Source of the DNA: Caballeronia fortuita
Lineage (GTDB): Bacteria > Pseudomonadota > Gammaproteobacteria > Burkholderiales > Burkholderiaceae
NCBI RefSeq assembly: GCF_001544835.2
Contig: NZ_FCNX02000001.1
Coordinates: 372,001-436,000 of the forward strand
DNA: 64,000 nt
Direction: 5' to 3'
A program made the position numbers and the translations under genes. Each line of letters starts with the position of its first letter. Position 1 is the stretch's first letter. Positions 26,179 to 35,093 of the stretch are shown piece by piece. The notes under the pieces are model-generated. The model saw only the letters and a list, made by a program, of their open reading frames with translations. It searched no databases and was not told where the DNA came from.

Positions 26179-26880
26179 TCAATCCTTTTGATGAAGCGAG
26201 TCAGTCAGAGCGCCGATATCGAGCGAGTCGGCGGCGCGCTTGGCATCGGGCGGCGCGAGATGCGCGATCACGCCGATGAGCGGCGCATCGATGCGTTGTT
26301 TCAGCGTGGCGATATTTTCATCGGGATACAGCATATTCGGATCGACGCGATTCGCGACCCAGCCCGCGAGCTTCAGGCCGCGCGACGCGATGGCTTCGAC
26401 CGTCAAGAGCGCATGGCTGATGCAGCCGAGCCGCATGCCGACGACGAGCACGACCGGCAGATTCAGCGCGACGGCGAGATCGGCGGTGTCGTGCGCTTCG
26501 GCAAGTGGCACGCGAAAGCCGCCGACGCCTTCTACGACAACGACATCCGCTTGCGTCATCGCGAACTCATGCGCCTCCACGATACGCCCGATGTCGAGCG
26601 CAATGCCTTCGCGCGCCGCCGCGATATGCGGCGCGATCGGCTCGCGCATCATGAACGGCGTGCGGATATCGTTGGGCAGCGCGACATTCGCGGCGGCGTC
26701 GAGCAGATCGGCGTCGTCGTTGTGCAGCACGCCGTCGCGCATGGCCGCGCCCGACGCGATCGGCTTCATGGCGGCGGCACGCAGGCCCGCGCGCGCGAAG
26801 CCGTGCAGCAGCGCGGAAGAAACGAGCGTCTTGCCGATTTCCGTATCGGTCCCGGCGACGAAGAAAGATAAAGCGGTCAT
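26179..26880 (-). CDS. bioD: Dethiobiotin synthetase
   Basis: A 233-residue P-loop enzyme closing the ureido ring of 7,8-diaminopelargonic acid with CO2 and ATP. The Walker A region is [15 protein letters not shown] near residues 10-24; KPIASG and [12 protein letters not shown] (Mg/phosphate loop) follow. It overlaps the bioF stop by four bases at its start and is closely followed by bioB. Confidence 0.96.
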   Translation of the reverse strand: MTALSFFVAGTDTEIGKTLVSSALLHGFARAGLRAAAMKPIASGAAMRDGVLHNDDADLLDAAANVALPNDIRTPFMMREPIAPHIAAAREGIALDIGRIVEAHEFAMTQADVVVVEGVGGFRVPLAEAHDTADLAVALNLPVVLVVGMRLGCISHALLTVEAIASRGLKLAGWVANRVDPNMLYPDENIATLKQRIDAPLIGVIAHLAPPDAKRAADSLDIGALTDSLHQKD

Positions 26881-28076
26881 AACGTGTTCAATGCGTTCAG
26901 AGCGTGATCGAGCCGCGCGAGATCGTCCTCGCTATGCGCGGCGGAAAGCGAAATGCGCAGGCGCGATGTGCCTTGCGGAACGGTCGGCGGACGGATCGCG
27001 GGCACCCAGAGTCCGTGCTTGTCGAGCGCGGCGGCGATGTCCAGCGTTTCATCGTTGCCGCCGATCACGAGCGGCTGCACGGCCGTATGCGAATCGACCG
27101 GCATCCAGCGCGTGCGTTTCAGCATCGCGCGCGTAATGTCGATGAGCGATGCGAGATGCGCGCGCCGCGCGTCGCCTTCATCGCCCGCGATGATCTCGAT
27201 GCTCTTCGACACCGCATGCGCCACCGCCGGCGCCGACGCCGTCGTGAAGATATACGGACGCGCGCGCTGAATCAGCCATTCGACGACGGTTTCGTCCGCC
27301 GCGACGAACGCGCCCGCGACACCCGCCGCCTTGCCGAGCGTGCCGACATAGACGAGATGCGGCGAGCGCAGCGCGTAATGCGCCAACGCGCCGCGTCCTT
27401 GCGGGCCGAGCACGCCGAAGCCGTGCGCATCGTCGACGACGAGCCACGCGCCGTACTTCTCCGCGAGCTCGACGAGACGCGCGAGCGGCGCGATATCGCC
27501 GTCCATGCTGAACACCGTGTCGGTGACGATGAGCTTCGTCGCGGCATCGTCCTGCGAGGCGTCGAGCATGGCGTCGAGTGCGTCGATGTCGGCGTGCGGA
27601 TAAATCTGCGTCTGCGCGCGCGACAAACGCACGCCATCGATCAGCGACGCGTGATTCAGCGCATCCGAAAACACGAGCGTGCCGCGTCCGGCCAGCGCCG
27701 TGACGACGGCGAGGTTCGCCATGTAGCCGGTGCTGAAGTAAAGCGCGCGCGGATTGTCGACGAAGCCGCCGGCGAACGCGGCGAGATCGTCTTCGAGCTT
27801 TGCATGCGCGCGCGAATGGCCGCCGAGCAGATGCGAGCCGCCGCTGCCCGCGCCGAAGAGCGTGGCGCCTTCGGCGAGCGCGGCGCGGATTGCGTCGTGC
27901 GCGGCGAGGCCGAGATAATCGTTGCTCGCGAAGCCGATCATCGCGCGGCCATCGACGCTCATATGCGCGGAACACGCGCCGTCGATCGTCTTGCGGCGGC
28001 GGCGCAGCCCGCGCGCGTCGATATCTTGCAGGCCCTGTTCGAGCGTTTCGTACAGCGCCCGCGCGGTCGTGCTCAT
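26877..28076 (-). CDS. bioF: 8-amino-7-oxononanoate synthase
   Basis: A 399-residue PLP enzyme of the alpha-oxoamine synthase family that condenses pimeloyl-ACP/CoA with alanine. Family motifs are [46 protein letters not shown] and the PLP-lysine segment GTLGKAAGV. It overlaps bioA and bioD by four bases each (ATGA), so the operon is translationally coupled. Confidence 0.96.
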   Translation of the reverse strand: MSTTARALYETLEQGLQDIDARGLRRRRKTIDGACSAHMSVDGRAMIGFASNDYLGLAAHDAIRAALAEGATLFGAGSGGSHLLGGHSRAHAKLEDDLAAFAGGFVDNPRALYFSTGYMANLAVVTALAGRGTLVFSDALNHASLIDGVRLSRAQTQIYPHADIDALDAMLDASQDDAATKLIVTDTVFSMDGDIAPLARLVELAEKYGAWLVVDDAHGFGVLGPQGRGALAHYALRSPHLVYVGTLGKAAGVAGAFVAADETVVEWLIQRARPYIFTTASAPAVAHAVSKSIEIIAGDEGDARRAHLASLIDITRAMLKRTRWMPVDSHTAVQPLVIGGNDETLDIAAALDKHGLWVPAIRPPTVPQGTSRLRISLSAAHSEDDLARLDHALNALNTL

Positions 28077-29383
28077 GCGGCGTCCTCCGCGAGCGTGGCG
28101 TCGAGCGTCTCGCGCGTGCGTTGCGCGAGCAGCACGAGTTCGTCATCGGAGAGAATGTACGGCGGCATCATGTAGACGGTCGCGCCGATGGGCCGCATCA
28201 GCAGTTCGCGCTTCAGTGCGTTGGCGAAGAAGCGGCGCGAGAACGTCTTGTCGTCGATGACGGCATCGAACGCGAAGATCGTGCCGCGATGGCGCAGGTT
28301 CGTCACGCGTTCGTGCTTGCCGAAATGCGTTTGCAATACTTCATGCAGCAGCGACGACTTGCGCCTGTTTTCGGCAAGCACGTTGGCGCTGTCGAAGAGA
28401 TCGAGCGTCGCAAGCGCGGCGCGGCACGCGAGCGGATTGCCCGTGTACGAGTGCGAATGCAGAAAGCCGCGCGTGATGTCGTCGTCGTAGAAAGCGGCGT
28501 AGATGTCGTCGCGCGTGAGGACGATCGAAAGCGGCAGATAACCGCCGCTGATGCCCTTCGACAGGCAAACGAAATCCGGCCAGATGCCCGCCTGTTCGCA
28601 CGCGAAGAACGTGCCGGTGCGCCCGCAGCCGACCGCGATTTCATCGGCGATCAGATGGATGTCGAACTCGTCGCACAAGGCGCGCAATCGCGTGAGATAC
28701 GAGGCGTCGTACATCGCCATGCCCGCCGCGCACTGCACGAGCGGCTCGACGATCACGGCCGCAAGCGCCGACGCGCGTCGCTCGAACAGCGCGCGCATCG
28801 CGGCGATGGCTTCGTCGACGCCGACCGCCGCCGGCGACGCGACCACATGCGCGTGACGGATCAGCGGATCGTAAGCGTCCTTGAAGATGGCGACGTCGGT
28901 GACGCCGAGCGCGCCGATCGTCTCGCCGTGATAGCTGTTCGCGAGGCACGCGAACTCGCGCTTTTCGCTTTTGTCGCGATTGCGCCAGAAGTGAAAGCTC
29001 ATCTTCAGCGCGATCTCGACCGCCGACGCGCCATCGGACGCGAAGAACGCATGGCCGAGCGTGCGTTGCGTAAGCGCGGAAAGACGCTCGGCCAGTTCGA
29101 CCGCCGGTGCGTGCGTGCAGCCCGCGAGCATCGCGTGTTCGAGCGTGTCGAGCTGATCCTTCAACGCCCGGTTGATGTCGTCGTTCGCATGACCGAAGAG
29201 GTTCACCCACCACGAGCTGATCGCATCGAGATAGCGGCTGCCTTCGTGGTCGTAGAGCCACGCGCCCTTGCCACGCGCGATCGGCACGAGCGGCGCGCGT
29301 TCGTGATGTTTCATCTGGGTGCACGGATGCCATACGGCGGCGATCGAGCGGGCAACCCAGTCCTGATTGGCTTCTATGTTCAA
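28073..29383 (-). CDS. bioA: Adenosylmethionine-8-amino-7-oxononanoate aminotransferase, TTG start
   Basis: A class III PLP aminotransferase using SAM as amino donor to make 7,8-diaminopelargonate. Motifs are [22 protein letters not shown], the HGETIGALG loop, [14 protein letters not shown] and the PLP lysine in [11 protein letters not shown] at 29383 (MNIEANQDW) gives 436 residues, near the family length, with the conserved domain starting at once. The only upstream alternative is at 29497, and its extra 38 residues are Arg/Ala-rich and unlike BioA. First gene of the bio array; a GATAAT lies about 110 bases upstream on the minus strand. Confidence 0.92.
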   Translation of the reverse strand: MNIEANQDWVARSIAAVWHPCTQMKHHERAPLVPIARGKGAWLYDHEGSRYLDAISSWWVNLFGHANDDINRALKDQLDTLEHAMLAGCTHAPAVELAERLSALTQRTLGHAFFASDGASAVEIALKMSFHFWRNRDKSEKREFACLANSYHGETIGALGVTDVAIFKDAYDPLIRHAHVVASPAAVGVDEAIAAMRALFERRASALAAVIVEPLVQCAAGMAMYDASYLTRLRALCDEFDIHLIADEIAVGCGRTGTFFACEQAGIWPDFVCLSKGISGGYLPLSIVLTRDDIYAAFYDDDITRGFLHSHSYTGNPLACRAALATLDLFDSANVLAENRRKSSLLHEVLQTHFGKHERVTNLRHRGTIFAFDAVIDDKTFSRRFFANALKRELLMRPIGATVYMMPPYILSDDELVLLAQRTRETLDATLAEDAA

Positions 29384-29517
29384 AAACGGCTCCCAGGCCC
29401 GCGCGCGCAACGCGGGCCGGATACGTCGGGCAGGCGCGCAACGCCTGCCTGACAGGAAACTGCGAGGAAAACTGCGGATGAAAACTGCGCCAGACAATTA
29501 TCCCTAAAACATGGCCG

Positions 29518-29544
29518 ACCTTCCGTATCCGGAAGGTTTTTTGG
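29518..29544 (+). terminator. U-tailed hairpin in the bioA upstream region
   Basis: ACCTTCCG-TATC-CGGAAGGT followed by TTTTTTGG reads as an intrinsic terminator on the plus strand, yet no plus-strand gene precedes it. On the minus strand it lies about 135 bases upstream of bioA, close to the likely promoter. It could be an operator-like dyad for the bio operon or the end of an antisense transcript. Confidence 0.4.
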
Positions 29545-29630
29545 CCATGCGTGCGCGCGCAACGGAAATGCGAAAACGCGCTATGGCATGCAACGTCGGC
29601 GAAATGGATGGCTTAACGAGCGATCGACGC

Positions 29631-29656
29631 AAAAACGCCGGCGCGAGGGCCGGCGT
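29631..29656 (-). terminator. Rho-independent terminator after the exported hydrolase gene
   Basis: Read on the minus strand, ACGCCGGC-N6-GCCGGCGT is followed by TTTTTGCG. It lies 26 bases past the hydrolase stop and insulates the bio operon. Confidence 0.85.
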
Positions 29657-29681
29657 GTCAGATTAGCGGATGAGGGCGCTT

Positions 29682-30938
29682 CTAGCGCGATGCGGTCTGC
29701 GTCTCGGCGGCGTGATCGTTCCAGACGACGCGATTGTTCACCGCGTAAAGCCTGCACGGATCGGCGCTCTGCTTCTGGCAGCTCGCGATGGCGACGGCCA
29801 TGGGATCGTCGCCGCCTTCGGCCCACGACCACGCGCCGGAATCGGACACGGCGAAGGCGCGGCTCGAATACTGCGAGAGGAAGTTGCGATACCCGGCGCG
29901 GCCGTTTTCGTCGATGAACGGCACGGCCTGCACGGAATCGAGGTCCGCGAAGTGGGTCGCGTCGGGCATGTTCGGCTCGGACACCTGATACTGCACGGCG
30001 GTCGGCATGCCGATCTGCGCGAGGAACGCCTTCACGCGCGGCCACCAGATCTGCACGCCGTCGCGATCGCCGACGAGACGATGCGCGTCGTTCTTGTAAT
30101 TGCCGAAATCGACCATGCTCGCGCGCGCGCCGTGCGCCGTGAACGCCGTGTACATCTGCGCGGACAGGTCGCCTTGCCAGACCGAATCGTTATCGCCGTA
30201 GAGCCACAGCGACGGCAAGCGCACGTTCTGGCCGTAGTCGCCGAACGCGCTGACGAGATTTTTCTGCCAGCCCGCGCATTCGTCCTGACGCAGACCGCCC
30301 GAGAAGTTGATGAGACCGCGCACGCCAGGCGCCGCGACGACATCGCGCGCGCCGTAGGCGATCGTGGTCAGCCCGCCGTGCGACGTGCCCGCGACGACGA
30401 TGCGCGTCTTGTCGACATACGATTGCTCGCTCATGTAGGCGACGGTCGCGGCGACGTCCTGCGCCTGCGCGAAGCCGTTCGCCTCGACGTTGCAGCCGTG
30501 GCCGGTGTAATCGCCGCCGGAACCCGCGAAGCCGCGGCGGTTCGGCACGACGACGACGTAGCCATGACGCACGAATTCACGCGCGAGCGCGACCGGACGA
30601 TTGCGCGGCTGCGCGTGCGAATCGCCGGGGAGCTTGCCGTGATTGAAGACGATCATCGGGAACGGGCCGGCGCCGTCCGGCTTGAACACGGTGGTTTCGA
30701 GCGAGATGTCGGCTTCGGGAATCTGGATGACGGCTTCGTTCAGGCCGTTTGCGACGACGGGCAAACCGGCGTCGAGCGAATCGGGGATGCGGGAAAGCGC
30801 CTGGCCGAAAGCGGGCGCCTGGAGCCCTTCGGATTGACGCACGCCGCCGATCGGTTCGGCGCGCACGGCGGACGTGACGAGCGACGTCGCGAGCGCGCAT
30901 GCGATGCTGCATCCGACCAACCAGGTTCTGATCGCCAT
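29682..30938 (-). CDS. Exported alpha/beta hydrolase (dienelactone hydrolase/prolyl-oligopeptidase-like)
   Basis: A 418-residue protein with a signal peptide (hydrophobic core GCSIACALATSLVTSAVRA, cleaved before EPIGG). An alpha/beta-hydrolase domain has IVFNHGK, NRRGFAGSGG and the nucleophile elbow GTSHGG, and the acid and His are expected in the YGDNDSVWQG and DAHRLVG regions. The C-terminal ~60 residues form a small separate domain with two cysteines (ASCQKQSADPCRLYAVNN), seen as an add-on in other secreted Burkholderia proteins. ATG 30938 has CGGAG upstream; an ATG 7 codons earlier is possible. Substrate unknown. Confidence 0.75.
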   Translation of the reverse strand: MAIRTWLVGCSIACALATSLVTSAVRAEPIGGVRQSEGLQAPAFGQALSRIPDSLDAGLPVVANGLNEAVIQIPEADISLETTVFKPDGAGPFPMIVFNHGKLPGDSHAQPRNRPVALAREFVRHGYVVVVPNRRGFAGSGGDYTGHGCNVEANGFAQAQDVAATVAYMSEQSYVDKTRIVVAGTSHGGLTTIAYGARDVVAAPGVRGLINFSGGLRQDECAGWQKNLVSAFGDYGQNVRLPSLWLYGDNDSVWQGDLSAQMYTAFTAHGARASMVDFGNYKNDAHRLVGDRDGVQIWWPRVKAFLAQIGMPTAVQYQVSEPNMPDATHFADLDSVQAVPFIDENGRAGYRNFLSQYSSRAFAVSDSGAWSWAEGGDDPMAVAIASCQKQSADPCRLYAVNNRVVWNDHAAETQTASR

Positions 30939-31269
30939 CCGTGAACTCCGACTGCGCATCCAATAAGGCGTTGATTCGGCGTGGCCCCAAACGTCCTTTT
31001 TGAAGTCACAAACCTATCGCGCTGCTCGATGAGAGCAGTATCGGCTGCGGGTTCCGGGAGTCATGCCCGGAAAAGGCATGACAATTGGCTTCAAAACGGG
31101 GCTTCGCTGCGAGTGCCCGGGCGCGGAGATGACTGCGCCCTGACTTGAACACAGATTAACTGTTCAAAATTGCACTGCACAATAAGAGAAACCCCGTAAC
31201 TGTTTAATCTGAAAGGAAAAACTCAGGAAATTAATACCGCGTGCCACGGCATATTTTTTAAATGTATAT
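30939..31269. promoter_or_regulatory. AT-rich intergenic region with a TGAACA...TGTTCA dyad
   Basis: 331 bases without a gene. The perfect inverted repeat TGAACA-N9-TGTTCA lies at 31146-31166, upstream of the exported hydrolase gene. The stretch 31190-31280 is markedly AT-rich compared with its surroundings and lies just after the YchJ stop, so it may hold a transcription end. Confidence 0.45.
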
Positions 31270-31689
31270 TTAGTTTTCTTTTATACGACCATCGACGTAA
31301 ATCCAGTTTCCCGCGCTGCTGCGCGTAAACCGACTCTCTTCATGCAGACGATGTGCGCGCCCGCCGACCTTGTAGCGCGCGACGAACTCGACTTCTTCGT
31401 GGTCCGCGTCGATCGGCGTGTGGCGCTTGATCTGCAAGCCGAGCCAGCGCGTGCCGCTGCCGGAGGCGTCGAGATCGGGCGGGCAGGTCGATTCGGCCCA
31501 CGTCGCGCGCAGATACGCCGTGTCGCCGAGGACGTAGGCGGTGTAGCGCGAGCGCATCAGTTCCATCGCGTTCGCGGGCTTTTCACCGCCGTCGATGAAG
31601 CGCCCGCAACACGCTTCATAGCGCGGCGCGCGCGCGTTCGGACGCTGATCGGGCGCGGCGCCGCCGCACGGACAATCCACCGGCTTCAT
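31270..31689 (-). CDS. YchJ family protein
   Basis: A 139-residue YchJ-type protein. The cysteine-rich N-terminus (DCPCGG, then YEACCGRFI) is followed by an NTF2-like YchJ domain with LMRSRYTAYVLGDTAYL and GLQIKRH. ATG 31689 overlaps the GST stop by four bases, placing it last in an SDR-GST-ychJ operon. The family often carries SEC-C-like zinc motifs; the function is unknown. Confidence 0.86.
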   Translation of the reverse strand: MKPVDCPCGGAAPDQRPNARAPRYEACCGRFIDGGEKPANAMELMRSRYTAYVLGDTAYLRATWAESTCPPDLDASGSGTRWLGLQIKRHTPIDADHEEVEFVARYKVGGRAHRLHEESRFTRSSAGNWIYVDGRIKEN

Positions 31690-32294
31690 TGATCGACGCC
31701 CGGCATGACGACATGACGCGGCTGGCTGCGCACGCGCTCGAGCCACGCGCGGATCGCGGGATAGCGCGACAGATCGACGTTCGCTTCATGCGCGACGTGC
31801 GTGTAGGCGTACAACGCGATATCGGCGACGGTATAGCGCTCGCCGACGAGAAACGTGCGCGTTGCGAGATGCCGCTCCATCACGTCGAGCGCGCGATACG
31901 AGCCGGCGATGCGATCGGGCAGACGGGCATCGTCGGGATTCTTCTGGAATTGCAGGATGAAGCGCGCTACCGCGATGTAAGGCTCGTGGCTGTACTGCTC
32001 GAAGAACATCCACTGCAACACTTGCGCGCGTTCGAGCCGGTCGCCGGGCATGAGCGGCGTGCCGTCGGCGAGATAGCAGAGAATCGCGTCGGATTCGGAG
32101 AGCGTCGTGTGCTCGTCGATGACGAGCACCGGCACCTTGCCGTTCGGATTCAGCTTCCTGAAAACGTCGGTGCGGGTCGCGCCGTTCATCATGTCGACCT
32201 CGTGCCACACGTACGGCTGGCCGAGTTGTTCGAGCGCGAGCCGAACCTTGTGACAATTGCCCGATGCGGAAACGCCGTGTACCTGATAAGTCAC
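31686..32294 (-). CDS. Glutathione S-transferase family protein, GTG start
   Basis: A 202-residue GST-like protein with a thioredoxin-fold N-terminus (SASGNCHKVRLALEQLG, GKVPVLV with cis-Pro, LSESDAIL) and a helical C-terminal domain (FLVGERYTVADIALYAY). I chose GTG 32294 because AGGAG lies 5 bases before it and it gives the compact family start (TYQVHG). ATG codons at 32315 and 32324 are alternatives; the latter would overlap the SDR stop. Second gene of an SDR-GST-ychJ operon. Substrate unknown. Confidence 0.83.
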   Translation of the reverse strand: MTYQVHGVSASGNCHKVRLALEQLGQPYVWHEVDMMNGATRTDVFRKLNPNGKVPVLVIDEHTTLSESDAILCYLADGTPLMPGDRLERAQVLQWMFFEQYSHEPYIAVARFILQFQKNPDDARLPDRIAGSYRALDVMERHLATRTFLVGERYTVADIALYAYTHVAHEANVDLSRYPAIRAWLERVRSQPRHVVMPGVDQ

Positions 32295-32317
32295 GTTCAC
32301 TCCTGTCTCAACCATGT

Positions 32318-32995
32318 TCACCATTCGAGCTTCGTGCCGTCGTACTGCACGAAGGTCCCGTTGAATGCTTCGCGCATCGCGCGTGCTTCGGCGATGACCG
32401 CGCGCATGCCTGCAACGCTGCGCGCGACATCGATCGCCGCCGACGGCCCGCCCATCTCCGTTCGCACCCAGCCCGGATGCAGCGCGATGCACGCGGAATG
32501 CCGCGATTCGATCGACGCCACCTTCAGCGCGGAATTGAGCGCCGCCTTGCTCGCGCGATACAGCCAGCCGGTCGTGCCGCTCGCCTCGCCGATGCTGCCC
32601 ATCTTGCTCGACACGACCGCGAGCACGCCGTTCGCGGCGTCGGTGAGCGGCAGGAGCACGGGAATCAATTGCATCGGGCCGCGCACGTTGGTGTGCATCA
32701 CCTGGTCGAAATCGTCGGCGTCGATCATTTCGATACCTTCGGTGCGCGGACCGTACACGCCCGACACGACGACCGCGACATCCAGCTTCTCCTCTTCGAG
32801 CTGCCATGCGAGCGCGGCGATCTGCTCGGGCTGCGTGACATCGAGCGAGAAGGATTGAGCGCCCATCGCGTCGAGCGCGGACAGCGAGCTTTTATCGCGG
32901 GCGGTGGCGAGCACGCGCCAGCCGTCGCGGCAATATTCGCGCGCGAATTCGTGGCCGAGGCCGCGCGACGCGCCGACGATCAATACCGTTTTCAT
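32318..32995 (-). CDS. Short-chain dehydrogenase/reductase
   Basis: A 225-residue Rossmann-fold SDR, C-factor-like in size and order. The N-terminal nucleotide motif is GASRGLGHEFA, with SLDVTQPEQ, the structural VSGVYGP segment (in place of the usual NNAG), the catalytic Ser in SSKMGSIGE and the Tyr-Lys pair in YRASKAAL. First gene of an operon with the GST and YchJ genes. The unusual VSG in place of NNAG is a family variation. Confidence 0.85.
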   Translation of the reverse strand: MKTVLIVGASRGLGHEFAREYCRDGWRVLATARDKSSLSALDAMGAQSFSLDVTQPEQIAALAWQLEEEKLDVAVVVSGVYGPRTEGIEMIDADDFDQVMHTNVRGPMQLIPVLLPLTDAANGVLAVVSSKMGSIGEASGTTGWLYRASKAALNSALKVASIESRHSACIALHPGWVRTEMGGPSAAIDVARSVAGMRAVIAEARAMREAFNGTFVQYDGTKLEW

Positions 32996-33201
32996 GAGCG
33001 GATCCGTTCCTTGGGATGGACACTTTGCGACTATAGCGCGCGACTGGCTGTCGCGGATCGGGTGACGCGGCTCGCGCGGGCGGTGGCTATGCCCTTCGCC
33101 CGGAGGTGAGATCTAGCCTATTTCGTTCGGATGAATAGGGATGCTGACGAAGTCGGGGTAGAGTGCTCGCTGTTTGCAACGATCACGCAAGGAGCGTAAT
33201 C

Positions 33202-33450
33202 ATGCGGGAATTCAAGATCATTCAGGGGCCGTTGCCGTCGTGGATCGATCAGGAATGGCTGAAGGAGGCTCAGGAATACACCGCCCGGCGCCGAGAGATC
33301 GAGAAAGAGGTGCGAAGGAAGATGGGAGAGCCAGTCAATGACGATCCCGTGGGCTTCATCGACGCGCTTCTGAAATTCCCGAAGATCGACTGCGACGACG
33401 CCATCTTCGATCGTCACGCCGATAACGGAGCGTCGGATGTTTCTTGCTGA
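33202..33450 (+). CDS. Putative antitoxin partner of the adjacent PIN toxin
   Basis: An 82-residue protein with a charged central helix (ARRREIEKEVRRKMGE). It starts at ATG 33202 after AAGGAG. Its 3' end overlaps the vapC-like gene by 14 bases, the usual arrangement of antitoxin before toxin. I recognise no AbrB, RHH or Phd DNA-binding domain. The charged helix followed by a hydrophobic stretch (GFIDALLKFPKI) could be the toxin-wrapping part. Assignment rests on position and overlap. Confidence 0.6.
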   Translation: MREFKIIQGPLPSWIDQEWLKEAQEYTARRREIEKEVRRKMGEPVNDDPVGFIDALLKFPKIDCDDAIFDRHADNGASDVSC

Positions 33451-33853
33451 TACGAACGTCATCAGTGAAACCAGACGGGAAGATCGCGCGAATGGAGGAG
33501 TTCGCGCTTTTTTTGATGGCGCTCGACGAAGAAAGGAAAAGGTCTATTTGTCCGTCATCACCGTTGGCGAACTACGTCGTGGCGTCGATTCGCTTCGCCA
33601 TAGGGGAGACTCCTTGCAGGCAGGACATGTGGAAGCCTGGCTAAGAAGTGTCCTGTTGGAATACGACGATGGAATCGTGCCGGTAGACAGGAAGATTGGC
33701 GAAATGTGGGGGCAACTACGCGCCCGGCATCCGGAACCCGCCGTGGACAAGCTGATTGCGGCAACGGCGTTGGTCTACAACCTCACCGTCGTCACACGCA
33801 ACATCAGAGACTTCGAAGCCATAGGCGTCAAAATGTTTAACCCCTTCGATTGA
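33437..33853 (+). CDS. vapC: PIN-domain ribonuclease toxin (VapC family)
   Basis: A 138-residue PIN-domain protein. The acidic metal site is complete: Asp5 (LADTNVIS), Glu45 (VGELRRG), Asp104 (VDKLIAATA) and the RNIRDF segment (Asn122/Asp125). VapC toxins cut specific tRNAs or rRNA in a Mg2+-dependent way, halting translation. It overlaps the upstream small gene by 14 bases. Base composition is lower in GC than the neighbourhood, consistent with transfer. It lies tail to tail with the thiolase gene. Confidence 0.88.
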   Translation: MFLADTNVISETRREDRANGGVRAFFDGARRRKEKVYLSVITVGELRRGVDSLRHRGDSLQAGHVEAWLRSVLLEYDDGIVPVDRKIGEMWGQLRARHPEPAVDKLIAATALVYNLTVVTRNIRDFEAIGVKMFNPFD

Positions 33854-33856
33854 CAA

Positions 33857-33892
33857 CAAAACCGGCCCGGCGCGCCACGCCCGGACCGGCTC
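33857..33892 (-). terminator. Likely terminator of the thiolase operon
   Basis: On the minus strand an imperfect AGCCGG.CCGGG / CCGGG.CGGTT stem is followed by TTTTGTTGTC, a few bases past the thiolase stop and directly against the vapC stop. Confidence 0.6.
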
Positions 33893-33899
33893 GAGGCCG

Positions 33900-35093
33900 T
33901 CAGATCAGCTCGACGCCCATCGCCGTAGCCTCGCCACCGCCGATACACAAGCTCGCCACCCCGCGCTTCAACCCGCGCGCCTTCAGCGCACCCAGCAGCG
34001 TCACCAGAATCCGCGCGCCCGACGCGCCGATCGGATGTCCCAGCGCACACGCGCCGCCATTCACGTTGACCTTGTCGTGCGGCAGATCGTGCTCGCGCAT
34101 CGCGGCCATCGTCACGACGGCGAATGCTTCGTTGATTTCGTACAGGTCGACATCGCCCGCGCGCCAGCCGTTCTTCGCGAAGAGCTTCTTCATTGCGCCG
34201 ACGGGCGCCGTCGTGAACAGCGCAGGCTGCTGCGCGAACGTGCTATGCCCGACGACGCGCGCGAGCGGCGTCACGCCGAGCCGCGACGCCGTCGATTCGC
34301 GCATCATCACGAGCGCCGAAGCGCCATCGGAAATCGACGACGAATTCGCCGCCGTCACCGTTCCGTCTTTGGCGAACGCCGGCTTGAGCGTCGGAATCTT
34401 TTCGATGTTCGCCTTGAACGGCTGCTCGTCGCGCTCGATGACCGTCTCGCCCTTGCGGCCCTGGACGGTGACCGGCGCGATCTCCCACTTGAACGATCCG
34501 TCGTCGTTCGCACGCTGCGCGCGCCGCAGCGATTCGACCGCGAACGCATCCTGCGACTCGCGCGAGAAAGCATACGACGACGCGCACTGCTCAGCGAACG
34601 TGCCCATCAGACGGCCTTTCTCGTACGCGTCTTCGAGGCCGTCGAGGAACATGTGATCGAGCACCTGGCCGTGGCCCATGCGCATGCCGCCGCGCGCCTT
34701 AGGCAACAAATACGGCGCGTTCGTCATGCTTTCCATGCCGCCCGCGACGATCACATCGGCCGATCCGGCGCGCAGCATGTCATGCGCGAACATCGCCGCG
34801 CGCATGCCGGAGCCGCACATCTTGTTGATCGTCGTGCAGCCCGTCGACAGCGGCAGCCCCGCGCCGAGCGCGGCCTGACGCGCGGGCGCCTGGCCCTGAC
34901 CGGCGGGCAGCACGCAGCCCATGATCGCTTCGTCGATCTGCTCGGGCTTCATGCCGGCGCGCTCGACCGCTGCCTTGATCGCCGCCGCGCCGAGTTGCGC
35001 CGCGGCAAGCGATGCGAAATCGCCCTGAAAAGCGGCCATCGGCGTGCGCGCCGCCGACACGATGACTACGGGATCGTTCTGTGCCTCACTCAT
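33900..35093 (-). CDS. Acetyl-CoA C-acetyltransferase (thiolase)
   Basis: A 397-residue biosynthetic/degradative thiolase converting acetoacetyl-CoA and CoA to two acetyl-CoA (or the reverse). Catalytic residues are Cys in NKMCGSGMRA, His in ALGHPIGASG and Cys in SLCIGGGEA; INEAFA is also present. The start overlaps the carbonic anhydrase stop by 8 bases. Last gene of the liuR-aceK-can operon. With LiuR control it would consume the acetoacetyl-CoA made downstream of HMG-CoA lyase; that is inference. Confidence 0.92.
   Translation of the reverse strand: MSEAQNDPVVIVSAARTPMAAFQGDFASLAAAQLGAAAIKAAVERAGMKPEQIDEAIMGCVLPAGQGQAPARQAALGAGLPLSTGCTTINKMCGSGMRAAMFAHDMLRAGSADVIVAGGMESMTNAPYLLPKARGGMRMGHGQVLDHMFLDGLEDAYEKGRLMGTFAEQCASSYAFSRESQDAFAVESLRRAQRANDDGSFKWEIAPVTVQGRKGETVIERDEQPFKANIEKIPTLKPAFAKDGTVTAANSSSISDGASALVMMRESTASRLGVTPLARVVGHSTFAQQPALFTTAPVGAMKKLFAKNGWRAGDVDLYEINEAFAVVTMAAMREHDLPHDKVNVNGGACALGHPIGASGARILVTLLGALKARGLKRGVASLCIGGGEATAMGVELI

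Noticed and set aside
29383..29497. Upstream start for bioA at 29497
   Set aside because: The extra residues are Arg/Ala-rich and not BioA-like; TTG 29383 gives the family length.
33118..33462. 114-residue minus-strand open frame across the antitoxin gene
   Set aside because: The plus-strand gene has a Shine-Dalgarno and overlaps the toxin, whereas the minus frame has no family features.
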